A DNA stretch of 64,000 nt from assembly GCA_028687935.1 (NCBI GenBank), contig JAQTZE010000006.1, positions 1-64,000 of the forward strand, in the 5' to 3' direction. This document shows, one piece after another, positions 36,620 through 46,223 of the stretch. Made by a program: the position numbers and the translations under genes. The DNA comes from Sulfurimonas sp. Lineage in GTDB: Bacteria; Campylobacterota; Campylobacteria; Campylobacterales; Sulfurimonadaceae. The notes below the pieces were generated by a model. That model made no database searches. It was not told the DNA's origin and worked only from the letters and a program-made list of their open reading frames with translations. The number at the start of each line of letters is the position of its first letter. Positions within the stretch are counted from its first letter, which is position 1.

Positions 36620-36838
36620 CTATATTACGGCGCTAACTTTTTTAGCTTTTTCCCATTCGATCAACTCACTAACTTGGTAATAAATTCTGCCATATAGCTT
36701 TGTAAATGGGATTTTTCTTTTGATTCGCAACTGTGCGAGTGTTGTCTCATCACATGGTGGTAATATTTCAACGCCATCAACTACAAGCCCCATTTCACTG
36801 AGTTCCTTACTATTTATTTTTCTGTCTTTTATTTCCAT
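36620..36838 (-). CDS. Excisionase-like DNA-binding protein
   Basis: 72 residues with AGGAG before the ATG. Residues 30-60 (TLAQLRIKRKIPFTKLYGRIYYQVSELIEW) make the MerR-like winged helix of the HTH_17/excisionase group (AlpA, Xis). Small size, basic character and position 610 bases from the right end of the element fit a recombination directionality factor for the integrase at the other end. It could also regulate genes of the element. Confidence 0.7.
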   Translation of the reverse strand: MEIKDRKINSKELSEMGLVVDGVEILPPCDETTLAQLRIKRKIPFTKLYGRIYYQVSELIEWEKAKKVSAVI

Positions 36839-37451
36839 TTTTTACTCCTGTTTATTTTTTACAATCAAACTTTATGATTAATTACTTAATTTAAAGCTTA
36901 ATCTATAATTACCTTGAAACATCGTAAAATAGGCACTTAAACACAACATTGATACAACTTATATACAATAATCACATAACATTGAGATAACATAAATATA
37001 ATAGTTGTATAACACATATATAACCTTTATATATATTAATAAAGACTTTTGAGTAGATTTGAAAAAAATAAGTGATATTGTTCATTCAAAAATAATATTA
37101 ATTTTTAGATCGTTAATTATAAAATTTTTGTAGATGTTTCATTTTGCAACATAAATAATGATTAAGTGAGATTATGGCGTCAATGCAAACTTGGTCACGT
37201 CAATGGTGAGTTGCACTAACTTGGTTAAATTAGCAAAATAGATTAGAGAAATGAATTTATAATTGGGGAAATTAGAATTGGTGTAGTAAATGAGTAGAAA
37301 GTTACGCTAGTTAATTTTAGGTGGAAATAGCACTTGATATTAGAATTGGCGCGAATAATCTAAAGCATAGTGGGGTAAAAAGTGGGGTAAGCTATTTTTT
37401 TACTTATTTCATGTTGTCTTATTAAAGTCTTTGAAAGTGCTAAAAATAGGC
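36839..37451. other. Non-coding right-end region of the element
   Basis: 613 bases without a credible gene. Very AT-rich at 36880-37140, with imperfect ACATTGA repeats at 36946 and 36979. At 37175-37225 CGTCAATG and AACTTGGT each occur twice. The tandem 12-bp arm-type repeat at 37370-37393 lies next to the right att repeat. The region probably holds integrase and excisionase sites and the promoter of the excisionase-like gene. Confidence 0.5.
37370..37393 (+). repeat. Tandem 12-bp repeat near the right end (possible arm site)
   Basis: GTGGGGTAAAAA followed by GTGGGGTAAGCT, in the same orientation as the pair at 19374-19397. It lies 36 bases inside the right 79-bp repeat. Confidence 0.6.
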
Positions 37452-37508
37452 GTTTTGAAGGTGGTGGGTCCTGAGTGACTCGAACACTCGACCACTCCGT
37501 TATGAGCG
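37430..37508 (+). repeat. attR: right direct repeat within the intact tRNA
   Basis: Matches 19166-19244 with four mismatches, all in the first 22 bases; 37452-37508 is identical to 19188-19244. It covers the 3' 47 bases of the tRNA and the ten bases that follow it. Confidence 0.88.
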
Positions 37509-37538
37509 GAGGGCTCTAACCAACTGAGCTAAAGACCC
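37462..37538 (-). tRNA. tRNA with CAU anticodon (Met or lysidine-type Ile)
   Basis: A full 77-base cloverleaf with encoded CCA. The acceptor stem GGGTCTT pairs with AGGACCC, and the anticodon loop is CTCATAA. CAU is read by elongator Met, initiator Met or Ile2; the first base pair rules out a typical initiator, and I cannot choose between the other two. It is the integration target of the element to its left. Confidence 0.9.
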
Positions 37539-37617
37539 ACTGTTTGCGACGAAGCGTTTGCTTTGTAGGGCGCAATTGTAGTCAATAAATCCTTATATTT
37601 TCCTGATTAGCTTTGCT

Positions 37618-38055
37618 TTACTTTGTATTTATCATCCACAAAGAAAAGATATCGAGATATCCCCAAAACGAGCGAAGAGAAGTTTCTGTAACACCTTTTT
37701 TTTCTAGCGCTTCAAGAAGTGGTTTATAAAGTTCAAGCCAAACTTCTCTTGCGTTTGCATCAATGCGAAAAGGGGCATGTCTGCCTATCATCTGTGGTGC
37801 GCCACGATTTTCATTGAAATAAGCTCTTCCTCCACATATCTGGATAAAAAAATCGCTCGAGTGTTGCTTTGCTTTTTCAAAATCTTCTGCGTTTATTGGA
37901 AAAAGATGTGAAATACTGCTCTCTCGTAGAAGGTCATAATGCTTACTAATGAGATCGCGCATCCCCTGCTCACCTACTTCTATCAAAAATTCAGGAATTG
38001 GTTTGGTTACGGGAGGTCGTACTCCAAAAGGTGCTTGCGTTATATTCATAGTCAT
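37618..38055 (-). CDS. Truncated haemoglobin (group II-like)
   Basis: 145 residues. The block GGRAYFNENRGAPQMIGRHAPFRI near 75-98 matches the group II truncated globin pattern with the proximal His in RHAPF. It binds haem and oxygen or NO in the cytoplasm. The ATG overlaps the stop of the RND gene (ATGA), so the two are co-translated. That link suggests a role in stress by NO or oxygen together with export, which is inference. Confidence 0.82.
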   Translation of the reverse strand: MTMNITQAPFGVRPPVTKPIPEFLIEVGEQGMRDLISKHYDLLRESSISHLFPINAEDFEKAKQHSSDFFIQICGGRAYFNENRGAPQMIGRHAPFRIDANAREVWLELYKPLLEALEKKGVTETSLRSFWGYLDIFSLWMINTK

Positions 38056-41000
38056 ATTTTTACTCTTTTTGGTGGATTTATTTTATAGATAACGGCATAA
38101 AGAAGTGGAACATAGATCAGGTTCAAAACTGTTGCCCATGCAATACCAAAGCCTAAGGATATAGCCATTGGTTGCAAAATCATAGCTTGTCCTGAAGCAA
38201 AAAAGATAAGTGATGAGAGTCCTAAAACAGTCGTCAATGAAGTAAGTAATATCGGTCGAAGTCTCGTTTTCGCCTGTTTCATCAGTGTTTCACTATCTTT
38301 GGCATCTTTGATAAAACTCACCATAATAAGTCCATCATTGACCACCACTCCCGCAAGCCCTACAACGCCTATGAGACCTGGCATTGTGAGATTTACACCC
38401 ATAAGCAAATGCCCTGCCAAAACGCCAAGAAGCACAAGTGGGATCGTACTGATGACGATGAGAGACTTCACAGCAGAATCAAAGAGCCAGACTAAAGTAA
38501 TAAATATCAAAAAGATAGCGATAACACCTGCTTGCATCATCTCTTTTTTGTTTTTATTATTCTCTTTTTCTTCACCTTTGACATCGACTTTATAACCTTG
38601 CGCTAAGAGTTTATCAAACGCAGGCTGCATCTGTTTCATCACTTCTGCTGATGTAATCACTTTTTTGTCTGTAGATGCAAAAACACTGCGGATTCTCACG
38701 CCATCTTCTTTATAGAGTGCCACAAAGCCCTGTACCATCACAAAGTCACAGATATCTTTTAGCCCCACATATTGCCCCGTTGAAGGGACTTCTAGCTGCA
38801 TGGTCTGAATAGACTCAATACTCTCATTCGCCTTACTTTCTATCTTAATACGAACAAGACCGTTATCGTTGAACATCTTGCCATATTCACCCTTGAGATA
38901 GTACGAGCGAAGTGCCGCAGAGATTCCTTCTTCGTTAAAGCCAAGCTCTTGACCATACGCATTCACACGTAGTTTTAGCTCTTGCTCTCCGATATCTGCA
39001 TCATCTGCGATATTATTGACTCCATTTATAGCTGAAAGTTTATCTTTGAGATATTTGATGCCTTCGAGTATTTCATCTTCACTTTTTCCGCTCAAGCTCA
39101 CTTCGATATCGTGCGCTACAACTCCTGCTCCAGGAACTTTTACGACAAGTTCTTCAAACATCGGACCATCTTTTGTTTTTAACTCTCGCAGAGGTTCCAT
39201 CATCGCTTCAACATCTTTACTGATATCAACTGCATCACGTTCGCGTTTGAGGACACTTGCATCATATTCAAGTGAAAGGTAGGGGCTGATATAGTTGTCA
39301 AAAACGTTTGAAGGCGCACGTTCATAGAGGTCGATAAAGATATGAAACATGTGCTCACCCGTCTCGGCTACACTTTTTGCATCCATTCGAAAACCTATAA
39401 CAGATGTGATAGAAGAGACATCTTCTTTGGAGATTTTTTCAAGGAGTATCTTCTCTATCTTTGAGACTATCTCCTCTGTATCTTCGAGTTCTGAGTTGAT
39501 ATTTACTTTGCCCGAGACATAGATCTGCGTCGTATCAAAATCTGGAAAAAGTTGGAATTTTGAGTTTTTGACCATCACAAATGTGAGTGCTAAGATACTT
39601 ACCACTATCAGAGTTAGAGAGACGATTTTTGTTCTAAAGACAAAATGGAGGATATTGTCATACCAAAAATAGAGTTTGTCCCATATTTTTGAGGTAAACT
39701 TTTTATCCTCAGAGACTCTCAAAAAGTCATGTGCATGCAAAGGTAAAAAGAAAAAAGCCTCAAAAAGCGAAGACAAAAGAAGTACGGTAATCATAATAGG
39801 AATAATCTTTATAAAAGTCCCCATATCTCCCGTAAGCAAGAGCATAGGTAAAAACGCAAAGACCGTTGTAAGTGTTGCAGTAAGCACGGCTGGAAACATC
39901 TCTGTAGCACCTACAATAGCCGCTTCTCGTCTCTCCATCCCCTCTTCGAGGTGTCTGTAGATATTTTCAGCCACAACGATAGCTTCATCAACGAGCATAC
40001 CAAGTGCGATAAGTGCGCCCAGTAATGAGAGCATATTGAGACTGTCGCCTCGAAGTTCACTAAAGACAAGCCCTATCATAAAACTCACTGGAATACCAAG
40101 GGCGACTACAAACGCAATGCCTCGATTGATAAAAATAAGCATCGATAAAAAGACAAGCATCAAACCAAAGACAATATTTGCAAAGACGGTATTGAGACGA
40201 TTTTTGATCCATATAGAGGTATCTGTGTAGACTTCGTATTTGAGGTTTGGATATTTTGCTTGATTTTGTTTGAGAAGTGCACGAATCTCTTTGACAAGAG
40301 CGATTGCGTTTCCTTGCTCTGACTTCGTGACATTGATAGAGATATTTCTTACACCGTTATAATGCGAGAGTTCACTCTCATCACTGAGTTCAAAGGAGAT
40401 ATTTGCGATATCACCTATTCTCACTCGCGTTTGCCCAATAGTGATGATAGTATCTTCAACACTCTCTTTATCTTTTTCCCCGTTATAAGTAGAGATATAA
40501 AGGTGATGTCCTCGCTCTTTGATCGTTCCAACAGGGAAAATAGAACTGATGTTTTTGAGTGCGTTTATAGCGAGTGCGGGCTCAAGATTGTATGCCAAGA
40601 GTTTTTGCTCGTTGATAGTGATAACCAACTCTTCATCTGCGTCACCTCGAATCGATACTTCACTCAGATCTTTAAAACTGCTCAGTTGTGACTTCAGCTC
40701 ATCTGCGCGTGCGAGCAGCTCTTCTTTTGAGACATCTCCGGCAAGTGCGATAAGAACAAGGGGAAAACTCTTTGTATGTATCTTGGCAATGGGCTCAGAC
40801 ATATCAGCAGGCAGATCTTTCTTGACATTGCTTACAATATCTTTGACATCATTTAAAACAGCGATATTATCAGAGCCTGATTTAATATCCACGAGTATGG
40901 AAAAAGAGCCATTTTTGATTGTCGTAGTGATGACGTCAAGATCATCAATATTTTGCATATCGTCTTCTATAGTCTGCACGACCATCTTGTCGAGTATATC

Positions 41001-41174
41001 AGCAGAAGTCCCAGCGTAGCCGCCAGTCACAGATATTTTATCTGTTGCAAAAGGAGGAAATATCTCTTTTGGGATATTGATGTAGGCAAAAATCGACATT
41101 ACAAAAATAAAGAGCAGAAGGATGTGATTGAGCAGTGGCTTATCAATAGAAAATGCGACAAATTTACGAATCAT
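38052..41174 (-). CDS. RND family efflux permease
   Basis: 1040 residues with the two-fold repeat of RND pumps: TM1 at 13-30, a large periplasmic loop, TMs 2-6 at about 325-470, a second loop, and TMs 8-12 near 870-1020. TM4 has GMLVDEAIVVAEN, where most HAE pumps have a DD pair; here it is DE. No membrane fusion protein or TolC gene is adjacent, so partners must be encoded elsewhere. It exports small molecules from the periplasm with proton import. Confidence 0.85.
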   Translation of the reverse strand: MIRKFVAFSIDKPLLNHILLLFIFVMSIFAYINIPKEIFPPFATDKISVTGGYAGTSADILDKMVVQTIEDDMQNIDDLDVITTTIKNGSFSILVDIKSGSDNIAVLNDVKDIVSNVKKDLPADMSEPIAKIHTKSFPLVLIALAGDVSKEELLARADELKSQLSSFKDLSEVSIRGDADEELVITINEQKLLAYNLEPALAINALKNISSIFPVGTIKERGHHLYISTYNGEKDKESVEDTIITIGQTRVRIGDIANISFELSDESELSHYNGVRNISINVTKSEQGNAIALVKEIRALLKQNQAKYPNLKYEVYTDTSIWIKNRLNTVFANIVFGLMLVFLSMLIFINRGIAFVVALGIPVSFMIGLVFSELRGDSLNMLSLLGALIALGMLVDEAIVVAENIYRHLEEGMERREAAIVGATEMFPAVLTATLTTVFAFLPMLLLTGDMGTFIKIIPIMITVLLLSSLFEAFFFLPLHAHDFLRVSEDKKFTSKIWDKLYFWYDNILHFVFRTKIVSLTLIVVSILALTFVMVKNSKFQLFPDFDTTQIYVSGKVNINSELEDTEEIVSKIEKILLEKISKEDVSSITSVIGFRMDAKSVAETGEHMFHIFIDLYERAPSNVFDNYISPYLSLEYDASVLKRERDAVDISKDVEAMMEPLRELKTKDGPMFEELVVKVPGAGVVAHDIEVSLSGKSEDEILEGIKYLKDKLSAINGVNNIADDADIGEQELKLRVNAYGQELGFNEEGISAALRSYYLKGEYGKMFNDNGLVRIKIESKANESIESIQTMQLEVPSTGQYVGLKDICDFVMVQGFVALYKEDGVRIRSVFASTDKKVITSAEVMKQMQPAFDKLLAQGYKVDVKGEEKENNKNKKEMMQAGVIAIFLIFITLVWLFDSAVKSLIVISTIPLVLLGVLAGHLLMGVNLTMPGLIGVVGLAGVVVNDGLIMVSFIKDAKDSETLMKQAKTRLRPILLTSLTTVLGLSSLIFFASGQAMILQPMAISLGFGIAWATVLNLIYVPLLYAVIYKINPPKRVKI

Positions 41175-41182
41175 TTTTGTCC

Positions 41183-41461
41183 CTAGAAAAGTGTATCAAG
41201 GATTTGATTTTTAAATCTTATAGACTCTACAGAAGCGCGAATGATTCTGTTTTCTTCTTTGAGTGTGTCATGTTCAGATTTGAGTTTAGAGATATCTCTG
41301 CTTTTGAAATAAATCTGCTGATGGATATATATACCCGGAAACGCGAAAATACAGACGAGCGTCAAAATCAAAAAGACATTCAAAAAGTAACTAAAATCAA
41401 GAACTTTTTTGCTTGTAAGTACGATTTGGACTTCATCTAGAAGTTCACTTTTTTCACTCAT
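41183..41461 (-). CDS. FtsL-like small membrane protein
   Basis: 92 residues: a short cytoplasmic start, one TM segment at about 23-45 and a C-terminal coiled coil (SKLKSEHDTLKEENRIIRASVES). The start overlaps the rsmH stop by four bases. The order rsmH-ftsL is conserved in many bacteria, and the build fits the divisome protein FtsL. FtsL sequences diverge so strongly that position and topology are the only evidence. Confidence 0.65.
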   Translation of the reverse strand: MSEKSELLDEVQIVLTSKKVLDFSYFLNVFLILTLVCIFAFPGIYIHQQIYFKSRDISKLKSEHDTLKEENRIIRASVESIRFKNQILDTLF

Positions 41462-42384
41462 CTTCTATCCATCTGAAATACACGCATCTTTGCACTTCTG
41501 CTTCTTGCGTTTTCTTTGAGTTCATCATCTTGCGCCATGATAGGTTTTTTTGTAAGGATTTTTCCTTTGGCATGGTTATTCCCACAAACGCAGCGCATAG
41601 CCTCAGGTGGGCATATACATGACTTCGACCATCGGCTAAACTCTTGCTTGACAATTCTGTCTTCAAGTGAGTGAAATGAGATGATAGCGACTTTTGCATC
41701 GACGATATCTGCTTCTTCTATACTTTGAAGTAAAGATTTGAGCTCACCGAGTTCATTATTTACTTCGATACGGATTGCTTGCATGAGCAGTGTTGCAGGG
41801 TGGATTTTTTTGCCATGAGGCATATACGGTTTGACAGCTTCACCGAGCTCTTTTGCCGATGTAAAAGGACGATTTTCGATGATCACTGAAGTGATTTTTT
41901 TAAAGTTTCTCAGTTCTCCATATTCAAAAAGTATCTTTTCAAGATCTTCTCTTGCATATTCATTGACCACTTCAAAAGCACTCAAAGTCGACTCTTTATC
42001 CATGCGCATATCCAGATTGTCACTCTCATACGAAAAACCTCGATCTTTTTGATCAAGTTGCAAAGAAGAGACTCCGATATCTGCCAAAATACCTTTGATA
42101 TTGATATTTTCATAATCCTCAAGTATCTCTTTGATAACAGAAGAAAATCTTCCCCTGCGTATCTCTACCCTATCTGCAAACGCAGCGAGTCTACGCGTTG
42201 AAAAATCTATAGCAGTTTGATCCTGATCGATTGCAATAAGCTTAATATTTGGGTTGGATTCGAGGATCATAGAAGAGTGACCGCCGTACCCCATCGTACA
42301 GTCTATCACTATGCCAGCTTCAATAGAGCTAAAAGTATCGACTACTTCTTTGTATAAAACTGGAATATGCGGGACATTTTGCAA
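41458..42384 (-). CDS. rsmH: 16S rRNA (cytosine-1402-N4)-methyltransferase RsmH
   Basis: 308 residues. It opens HIPVLYKEVVD and has the SAM motif DCTMGYGGHS near 28-37, the GILADIGVSSLQLD block near 100 and the family-typical ending KPIMAQDDELKENARSRSAKMRVF. It methylates C1402 of 16S rRNA. The FtsL-like gene follows it with a four-base overlap, as in division gene clusters. Confidence 0.95.
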   Translation of the reverse strand: MQNVPHIPVLYKEVVDTFSSIEAGIVIDCTMGYGGHSSMILESNPNIKLIAIDQDQTAIDFSTRRLAAFADRVEIRRGRFSSVIKEILEDYENINIKGILADIGVSSLQLDQKDRGFSYESDNLDMRMDKESTLSAFEVVNEYAREDLEKILFEYGELRNFKKITSVIIENRPFTSAKELGEAVKPYMPHGKKIHPATLLMQAIRIEVNNELGELKSLLQSIEEADIVDAKVAIISFHSLEDRIVKQEFSRWSKSCICPPEAMRCVCGNNHAKGKILTKKPIMAQDDELKENARSRSAKMRVFQMDRR

Positions 42385-42479
42385 AACAAACCTTCATGAG
42401 TATTTTTAATAGATTATACATTAATTTTGTCTAATTTAATTCTTTATACTGTATTATAAACAAAAAAAAGGGTGTTAAA

Positions 42480-44126
42480 ATGAAATTTTTCTGGCTTGTA
42501 TCTCTACTTTTTAGTTTCACTTTTGGCGTAGATTTTCAGATAATCACTGGTGCATATAGCGCAGAAAAATCAGCCATCAACGAAGAGAAAAAACTTCAAA
42601 GAGTCATGGATAAAGAAAAAGAGTTTTTTGAAAAAAATGGTATTCATACAAGATATAAAGAGCGCAAAAATTATTATCTTGTCACACTAGAACCTTTTAA
42701 AGATGAACAGACACTTAGCACTGCACTCAAAATAATACAAAAAAAATATAAAGGCGCATACTCTTATATTCTCCCCCAAGAGGCACTTCCCCTCACTCCA
42801 GATGCTCCAGCACCTCAGCCTAATGTAGAACCACAAGCAGTCTCTGAAACATTTATTGCACCAACGCACAACATAAAAGAGACACTGGCACAGATTGAAC
42901 TTCAAGAAGAGGCAAATACAACGCAAGAAACCGAATCAAATCTTACAGAAGAAGCGAATACGACTGAGATAAATGCTACGCAAGTTACTACAGCACAAAG
43001 TGACACAAACGCAGAGCCTATTGAATCTATTACACCAGAAATAGCTCCTGAGCAAACGCAGCAAATCACACCAAAAGAAGAAAAAAGTATGTTTGACACA
43101 TGGACGCTTGCTAGTGCATTTTTAGCTTTTAGTATGCTTGCGTTTATCGTTTTATTGCTAAGAAAATCTCAAAATAAAAAAGAAGAAGAGCCACTCAGTG
43201 ATCTCCCACAAACTACTAAACCGCTTCAAGAGATTAGAGTTGAAAAAGTGGCTATGAATGAGCTTCATGGCACAGAAGAAGGTGATTTTACACTTCCAAG
43301 TGATATAAACTCTTCAAAATCGCTACCACTACAACTGCAAAAAAGAAAACTCGCTCTCCATGGAAAGATCACTAAACAAAATTTCAAAGAGTTTTTTGGA
43401 GCAAGAATCTTGGTCGCAGAAGACAATCTCATCAATCAAAAAGTCATTTCAGGTCTTCTTGCTGAGAGTGGTATCGAAGTTCTCATCGCAAACAACGGGA
43501 AAGAAGCACTTGATATACTGCAAAATGATGTGAACTTCACTCTCATCATTATGGATGCACATATGCCGATTATGGATGGCATTGAAGCAACAAAAGCTAT
43601 CAGAGAAAACGCAGACTACAATCATATTCCAATAGTCGCACTCAGTGGTGATACATCAGATTCAGATATCAAAAAAATGCTCTCAGCGGGAATGGATGAA
43701 CATTTGGAAAAACCTTTGCGTATTGACGCACTCTATGACATATTCTATATTTACACGGATTATAGTCAAGAAGAAAATCAACAACATTTCACTTCAAACG
43801 AGTTGAATTTTGAAAAAGGTTTGGAGACATGTGCTGGTGATGAGAGTTTCTATCATGAGATTCTTGATGAGTTTGTCATAGACTATTCTGACTCAGATGC
43901 AAAGATATTTGAATATCTAAGTGAAAATCAGCTTATCCTAGCAGATAAATATCTCCTTGATCTCCTTGGCATCACAGCACATATCGGAGCAGATAATTTA
44001 AGCAATGTTATTAGAGAGATAAAAGAGGCACTCAAAGATACAGATGAAAAGAGTTATCTCACTCTTGCACATCAATATAGTGAACACCTCCATCGACTGA
44101 TAGAGAGTATCAAAGCGTACAGATAA
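42480..44126 (+). CDS. Membrane-anchored REC protein with SPOR-like and degenerate HPt domains
   Basis: 548 residues. A signal peptide, then a periplasmic region resembling SPOR (residues 18-105), a Thr/Glu-rich linker, one TM segment at about 208-228 (TLASAFLAFSMLAFIVLLL), and a cytoplasmic receiver domain near 310-430 with the phospho-Asp in IIMDAHMPIMDG and a Lys in LEKPL. The last 110 residues look like an HPt domain, but the usual AHxLKG reads LLDLLG, so the phosphorylated His is missing. It may couple envelope state to a phosphorelay. Partner kinase unknown. Confidence 0.75.
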   Translation: MKFFWLVSLLFSFTFGVDFQIITGAYSAEKSAINEEKKLQRVMDKEKEFFEKNGIHTRYKERKNYYLVTLEPFKDEQTLSTALKIIQKKYKGAYSYILPQEALPLTPDAPAPQPNVEPQAVSETFIAPTHNIKETLAQIELQEEANTTQETESNLTEEANTTEINATQVTTAQSDTNAEPIESITPEIAPEQTQQITPKEEKSMFDTWTLASAFLAFSMLAFIVLLLRKSQNKKEEEPLSDLPQTTKPLQEIRVEKVAMNELHGTEEGDFTLPSDINSSKSLPLQLQKRKLALHGKITKQNFKEFFGARILVAEDNLINQKVISGLLAESGIEVLIANNGKEALDILQNDVNFTLIIMDAHMPIMDGIEATKAIRENADYNHIPIVALSGDTSDSDIKKMLSAGMDEHLEKPLRIDALYDIFYIYTDYSQEENQQHFTSNELNFEKGLETCAGDESFYHEILDEFVIDYSDSDAKIFEYLSENQLILADKYLLDLLGITAHIGADNLSNVIREIKEALKDTDEKSYLTLAHQYSEHLHRLIESIKAYR

Positions 44127-44146
44127 AGCATTAAAGAAGCTTTATC
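44122..44146. terminator. Bidirectional terminator hairpin
   Basis: GATAAAGC at 44122-44129 pairs with GCTTTATC at 44139-44146. It covers the stop codons of both convergent genes (44126 and 44142). Confidence 0.5.
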
Positions 44147-45377
44147 CTCGTACCTGCCCGCTTCCGTAAATCTTATACTTATACGTAGTCAAACCCTCAA
44201 TCCCCATAGGTCCTCTAGCATGAAGCTTATTTGTACTGATACCAACTTCTGCACCAAAACCAAAAGAGCCTCCATCCGTAAATCGTGTTGAAGCATTGAC
44301 ATAAACAACAGCAGCGTCTAATGCGTTTAGAAAAGTTTCCGCCGTTGTAATATTTTCTGTAATTATCGCTTCTGAGTGTCCTGAGCCAAAACGCACGATA
44401 TGCTCTATCGCACCCTGAACTCCATCAACAACTCTTATATTGAGTATATTTGCCAGGTACTCTGTATCGTAATCCTCATCCGTTGCGTTTGACACTTCTA
44501 TAATTGCTTGCGTTTGTGCACAGCCTTTGAGTTGTGTGTGGGCTTTATCAAAGGCACTTTTTATGAGAGGAAGTGTCTCTTTTGCTATAGCACTATCGAC
44601 CAAAAGTGTCTCCATCGCATTACAAACACCTGGACGCTGCACCTTTGCGTTTAGAGCAATGGCAATAGCATTCTCTATTTTTGCCTCTTTGTCTATATAG
44701 GTATGGCACTGTCCTTTATCGTGTTTGACAACACTCACCGTTGCGTTTTTACTTACATGAGCGATAAGCCCTGCTCCACCTCTTGGGATAATAAGGTCGA
44801 CATATTTGTCCATCTTGATAAGCTTATCCACACCTTCGCGTGAAGAGTCTGGGATTAAAGAGACAAGCGCCGTTGGCAAATTATTTTTTGCAAGCACAGC
44901 CTGAAGAACTTTGGCAATCGCTTTATTTGAATTTTCAGCTTCTTTGCCACCTTTAAGGACAGAGACGTTTGCACTTTTAAAACAAAGTGCCGCTGTATCG
45001 GATGTAACATTTGGACGGGACTCGTAGATGATCCCGATCACACCGATAGGGATACTCACTTTTTCTATTTTGAGTCCGTCTTCAGTTACCCATCCTTCTA
45101 AAACGCGGCCAACAGGCTCTTTGAGTGCTGCTATCTCTTCTATAGCCACAGCCATCGCATCGATGCGTTTTTCATCCAAAAGAAGTCTATCCATAAGTGC
45201 CAAAGAGAGTTCATTCTTTTTCCCTTCACTCATATCTATTGCGTTTGCTTCTAGAAGGTCCATCGTGTTACTACGAAGGGCAGCTGCCATCTCATGCAAG
45301 ATTCTATTTTTTTCTGCTCCACTGAGTGTAGAGAGAACTCTACTCGCCGCTTTTGCTTCTTGTAAAAATTTTTCCAT
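44142..45377 (-). CDS. proA: Gamma-glutamyl phosphate reductase ProA
   Basis: 411 residues, the usual length. The catalytic Cys is in QRPGVCNAMETLL near 255, and ESRPNVTSDTAALC and LHARGPMGIEGLTTYKY are typical. It reduces glutamyl phosphate with NADPH in proline synthesis. It follows proB by two bases; together with the divergent proC the whole pathway is in one place. Confidence 0.95.
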   Translation of the reverse strand: MEKFLQEAKAASRVLSTLSGAEKNRILHEMAAALRSNTMDLLEANAIDMSEGKKNELSLALMDRLLLDEKRIDAMAVAIEEIAALKEPVGRVLEGWVTEDGLKIEKVSIPIGVIGIIYESRPNVTSDTAALCFKSANVSVLKGGKEAENSNKAIAKVLQAVLAKNNLPTALVSLIPDSSREGVDKLIKMDKYVDLIIPRGGAGLIAHVSKNATVSVVKHDKGQCHTYIDKEAKIENAIAIALNAKVQRPGVCNAMETLLVDSAIAKETLPLIKSAFDKAHTQLKGCAQTQAIIEVSNATDEDYDTEYLANILNIRVVDGVQGAIEHIVRFGSGHSEAIITENITTAETFLNALDAAVVYVNASTRFTDGGSFGFGAEVGISTNKLHARGPMGIEGLTTYKYKIYGSGQVRG

Positions 45378-45379
45378 AA

Positions 45380-46156
45380 TTATTGTTCCTTGTTTGGATT
45401 CGATTCAAAAAGCGTACCAGATATATAAGTATCATTCAAAAGATAAGCTTCTGCCGCACTCAGATCAAAGCCATTAGTCAAAAACATCTTTCTTCCATGC
45501 TTCATCATAAAATCAGCCGCTTTGAGTTTTGTCACTATCCCACCCGTTGCAAATTCATTATTTGGAGTTGCTTCATCTTTTAGAAGTGCCTCTGGTATCT
45601 CATTCATCACTTTATAGATTTTTGCATCAGGAGACTCTTTAGGATTTTTATCATAATAGCCATCAATATCGCTCAAAATCACAAGTAATTCAGCACCAAC
45701 GGCATCCGCAACATTTGCTGAGAGCTGATCATTATCCCCAAAAAGTTGTTCTGGAGTGGAGGTGATATCATTTTCATTAACAATAGGTAAAATGTCATTA
45801 TTGAGGTGCGCATCCAAAATATCTTGCAGCATTTTTGTGCGTTTTCTCGAGTCAAAGTCATCCTCTGTCAAAAGTATCTGCGCTGTATCAATCTCAAAAA
45901 TATCAAATTTTTTCTTATAACTTGTCATCAAAATTGGCTGTCCTGCCGCTGCGATTGCTTTTTTACCTATCTGTTTTGTTTTGTCCATTTTCAAAGCTGA
46001 GTAACCCGCTGCAACAGCACCTGATGTCACTAAAACAACATCATATTTTTTTCTCAGTTTTGCTATGAGATGGACAAGATTGAGCATTCTCTCTTTAGCG
46101 ATTTCGTTTTTGTGCGTCAGTACTGCACTCCCTACTTTTATTACTATTCTCTTCAA
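45380..46156 (-). CDS. proB: Glutamate 5-kinase ProB (short form, no PUA domain)
   Basis: 258 residues. The amino-acid kinase fold has VIKVGSAVLT at the start, VTSGAVAAG near 44, NENDITST near 128 and GGIVTKLKAA near 205. E. coli ProB is about 110 residues longer with a PUA domain; this one ends after the kinase domain, as in many other bacteria. It phosphorylates glutamate and is usually inhibited by proline. It sits just before proA. Confidence 0.92.
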   Translation of the reverse strand: MKRIVIKVGSAVLTHKNEIAKERMLNLVHLIAKLRKKYDVVLVTSGAVAAGYSALKMDKTKQIGKKAIAAAGQPILMTSYKKKFDIFEIDTAQILLTEDDFDSRKRTKMLQDILDAHLNNDILPIVNENDITSTPEQLFGDNDQLSANVADAVGAELLVILSDIDGYYDKNPKESPDAKIYKVMNEIPEALLKDEATPNNEFATGGIVTKLKAADFMMKHGRKMFLTNGFDLSAAEAYLLNDTYISGTLFESNPNKEQ

Positions 46157-46223
46157 AATTTTCCTTATTTATGCCTATAAAACATTTATTTCTTTCATGC
46201 TATACTACAGTAAAAGGATTGAT

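Larger units (their letters stand above)
19188..37508. mobile_element. Integrative mobilizable element in a CAU tRNA gene, about 18.3 kb
   Basis: Bounded by identical 57-bp direct repeats (79 bp with mismatches) derived from the tRNA 3' half. It contains a tyrosine integrase beside the left end, an excisionase-like protein and a rep-like protein near the right end, and a MobV relaxase. There are no type IV secretion genes, so it would be mobilised by other elements. Paired 12-bp repeats near both ends suggest integrase arm sites. The cargo is a seven-gene defence operon. AT content is higher than the flanks and the AAACGCA motif is nearly absent (two copies). Confidence 0.88.

Noticed and set aside
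39016..40691. Several plus-strand frames of 60-170 codons
   Set aside because: All are shadows antisense to the RND permease gene.
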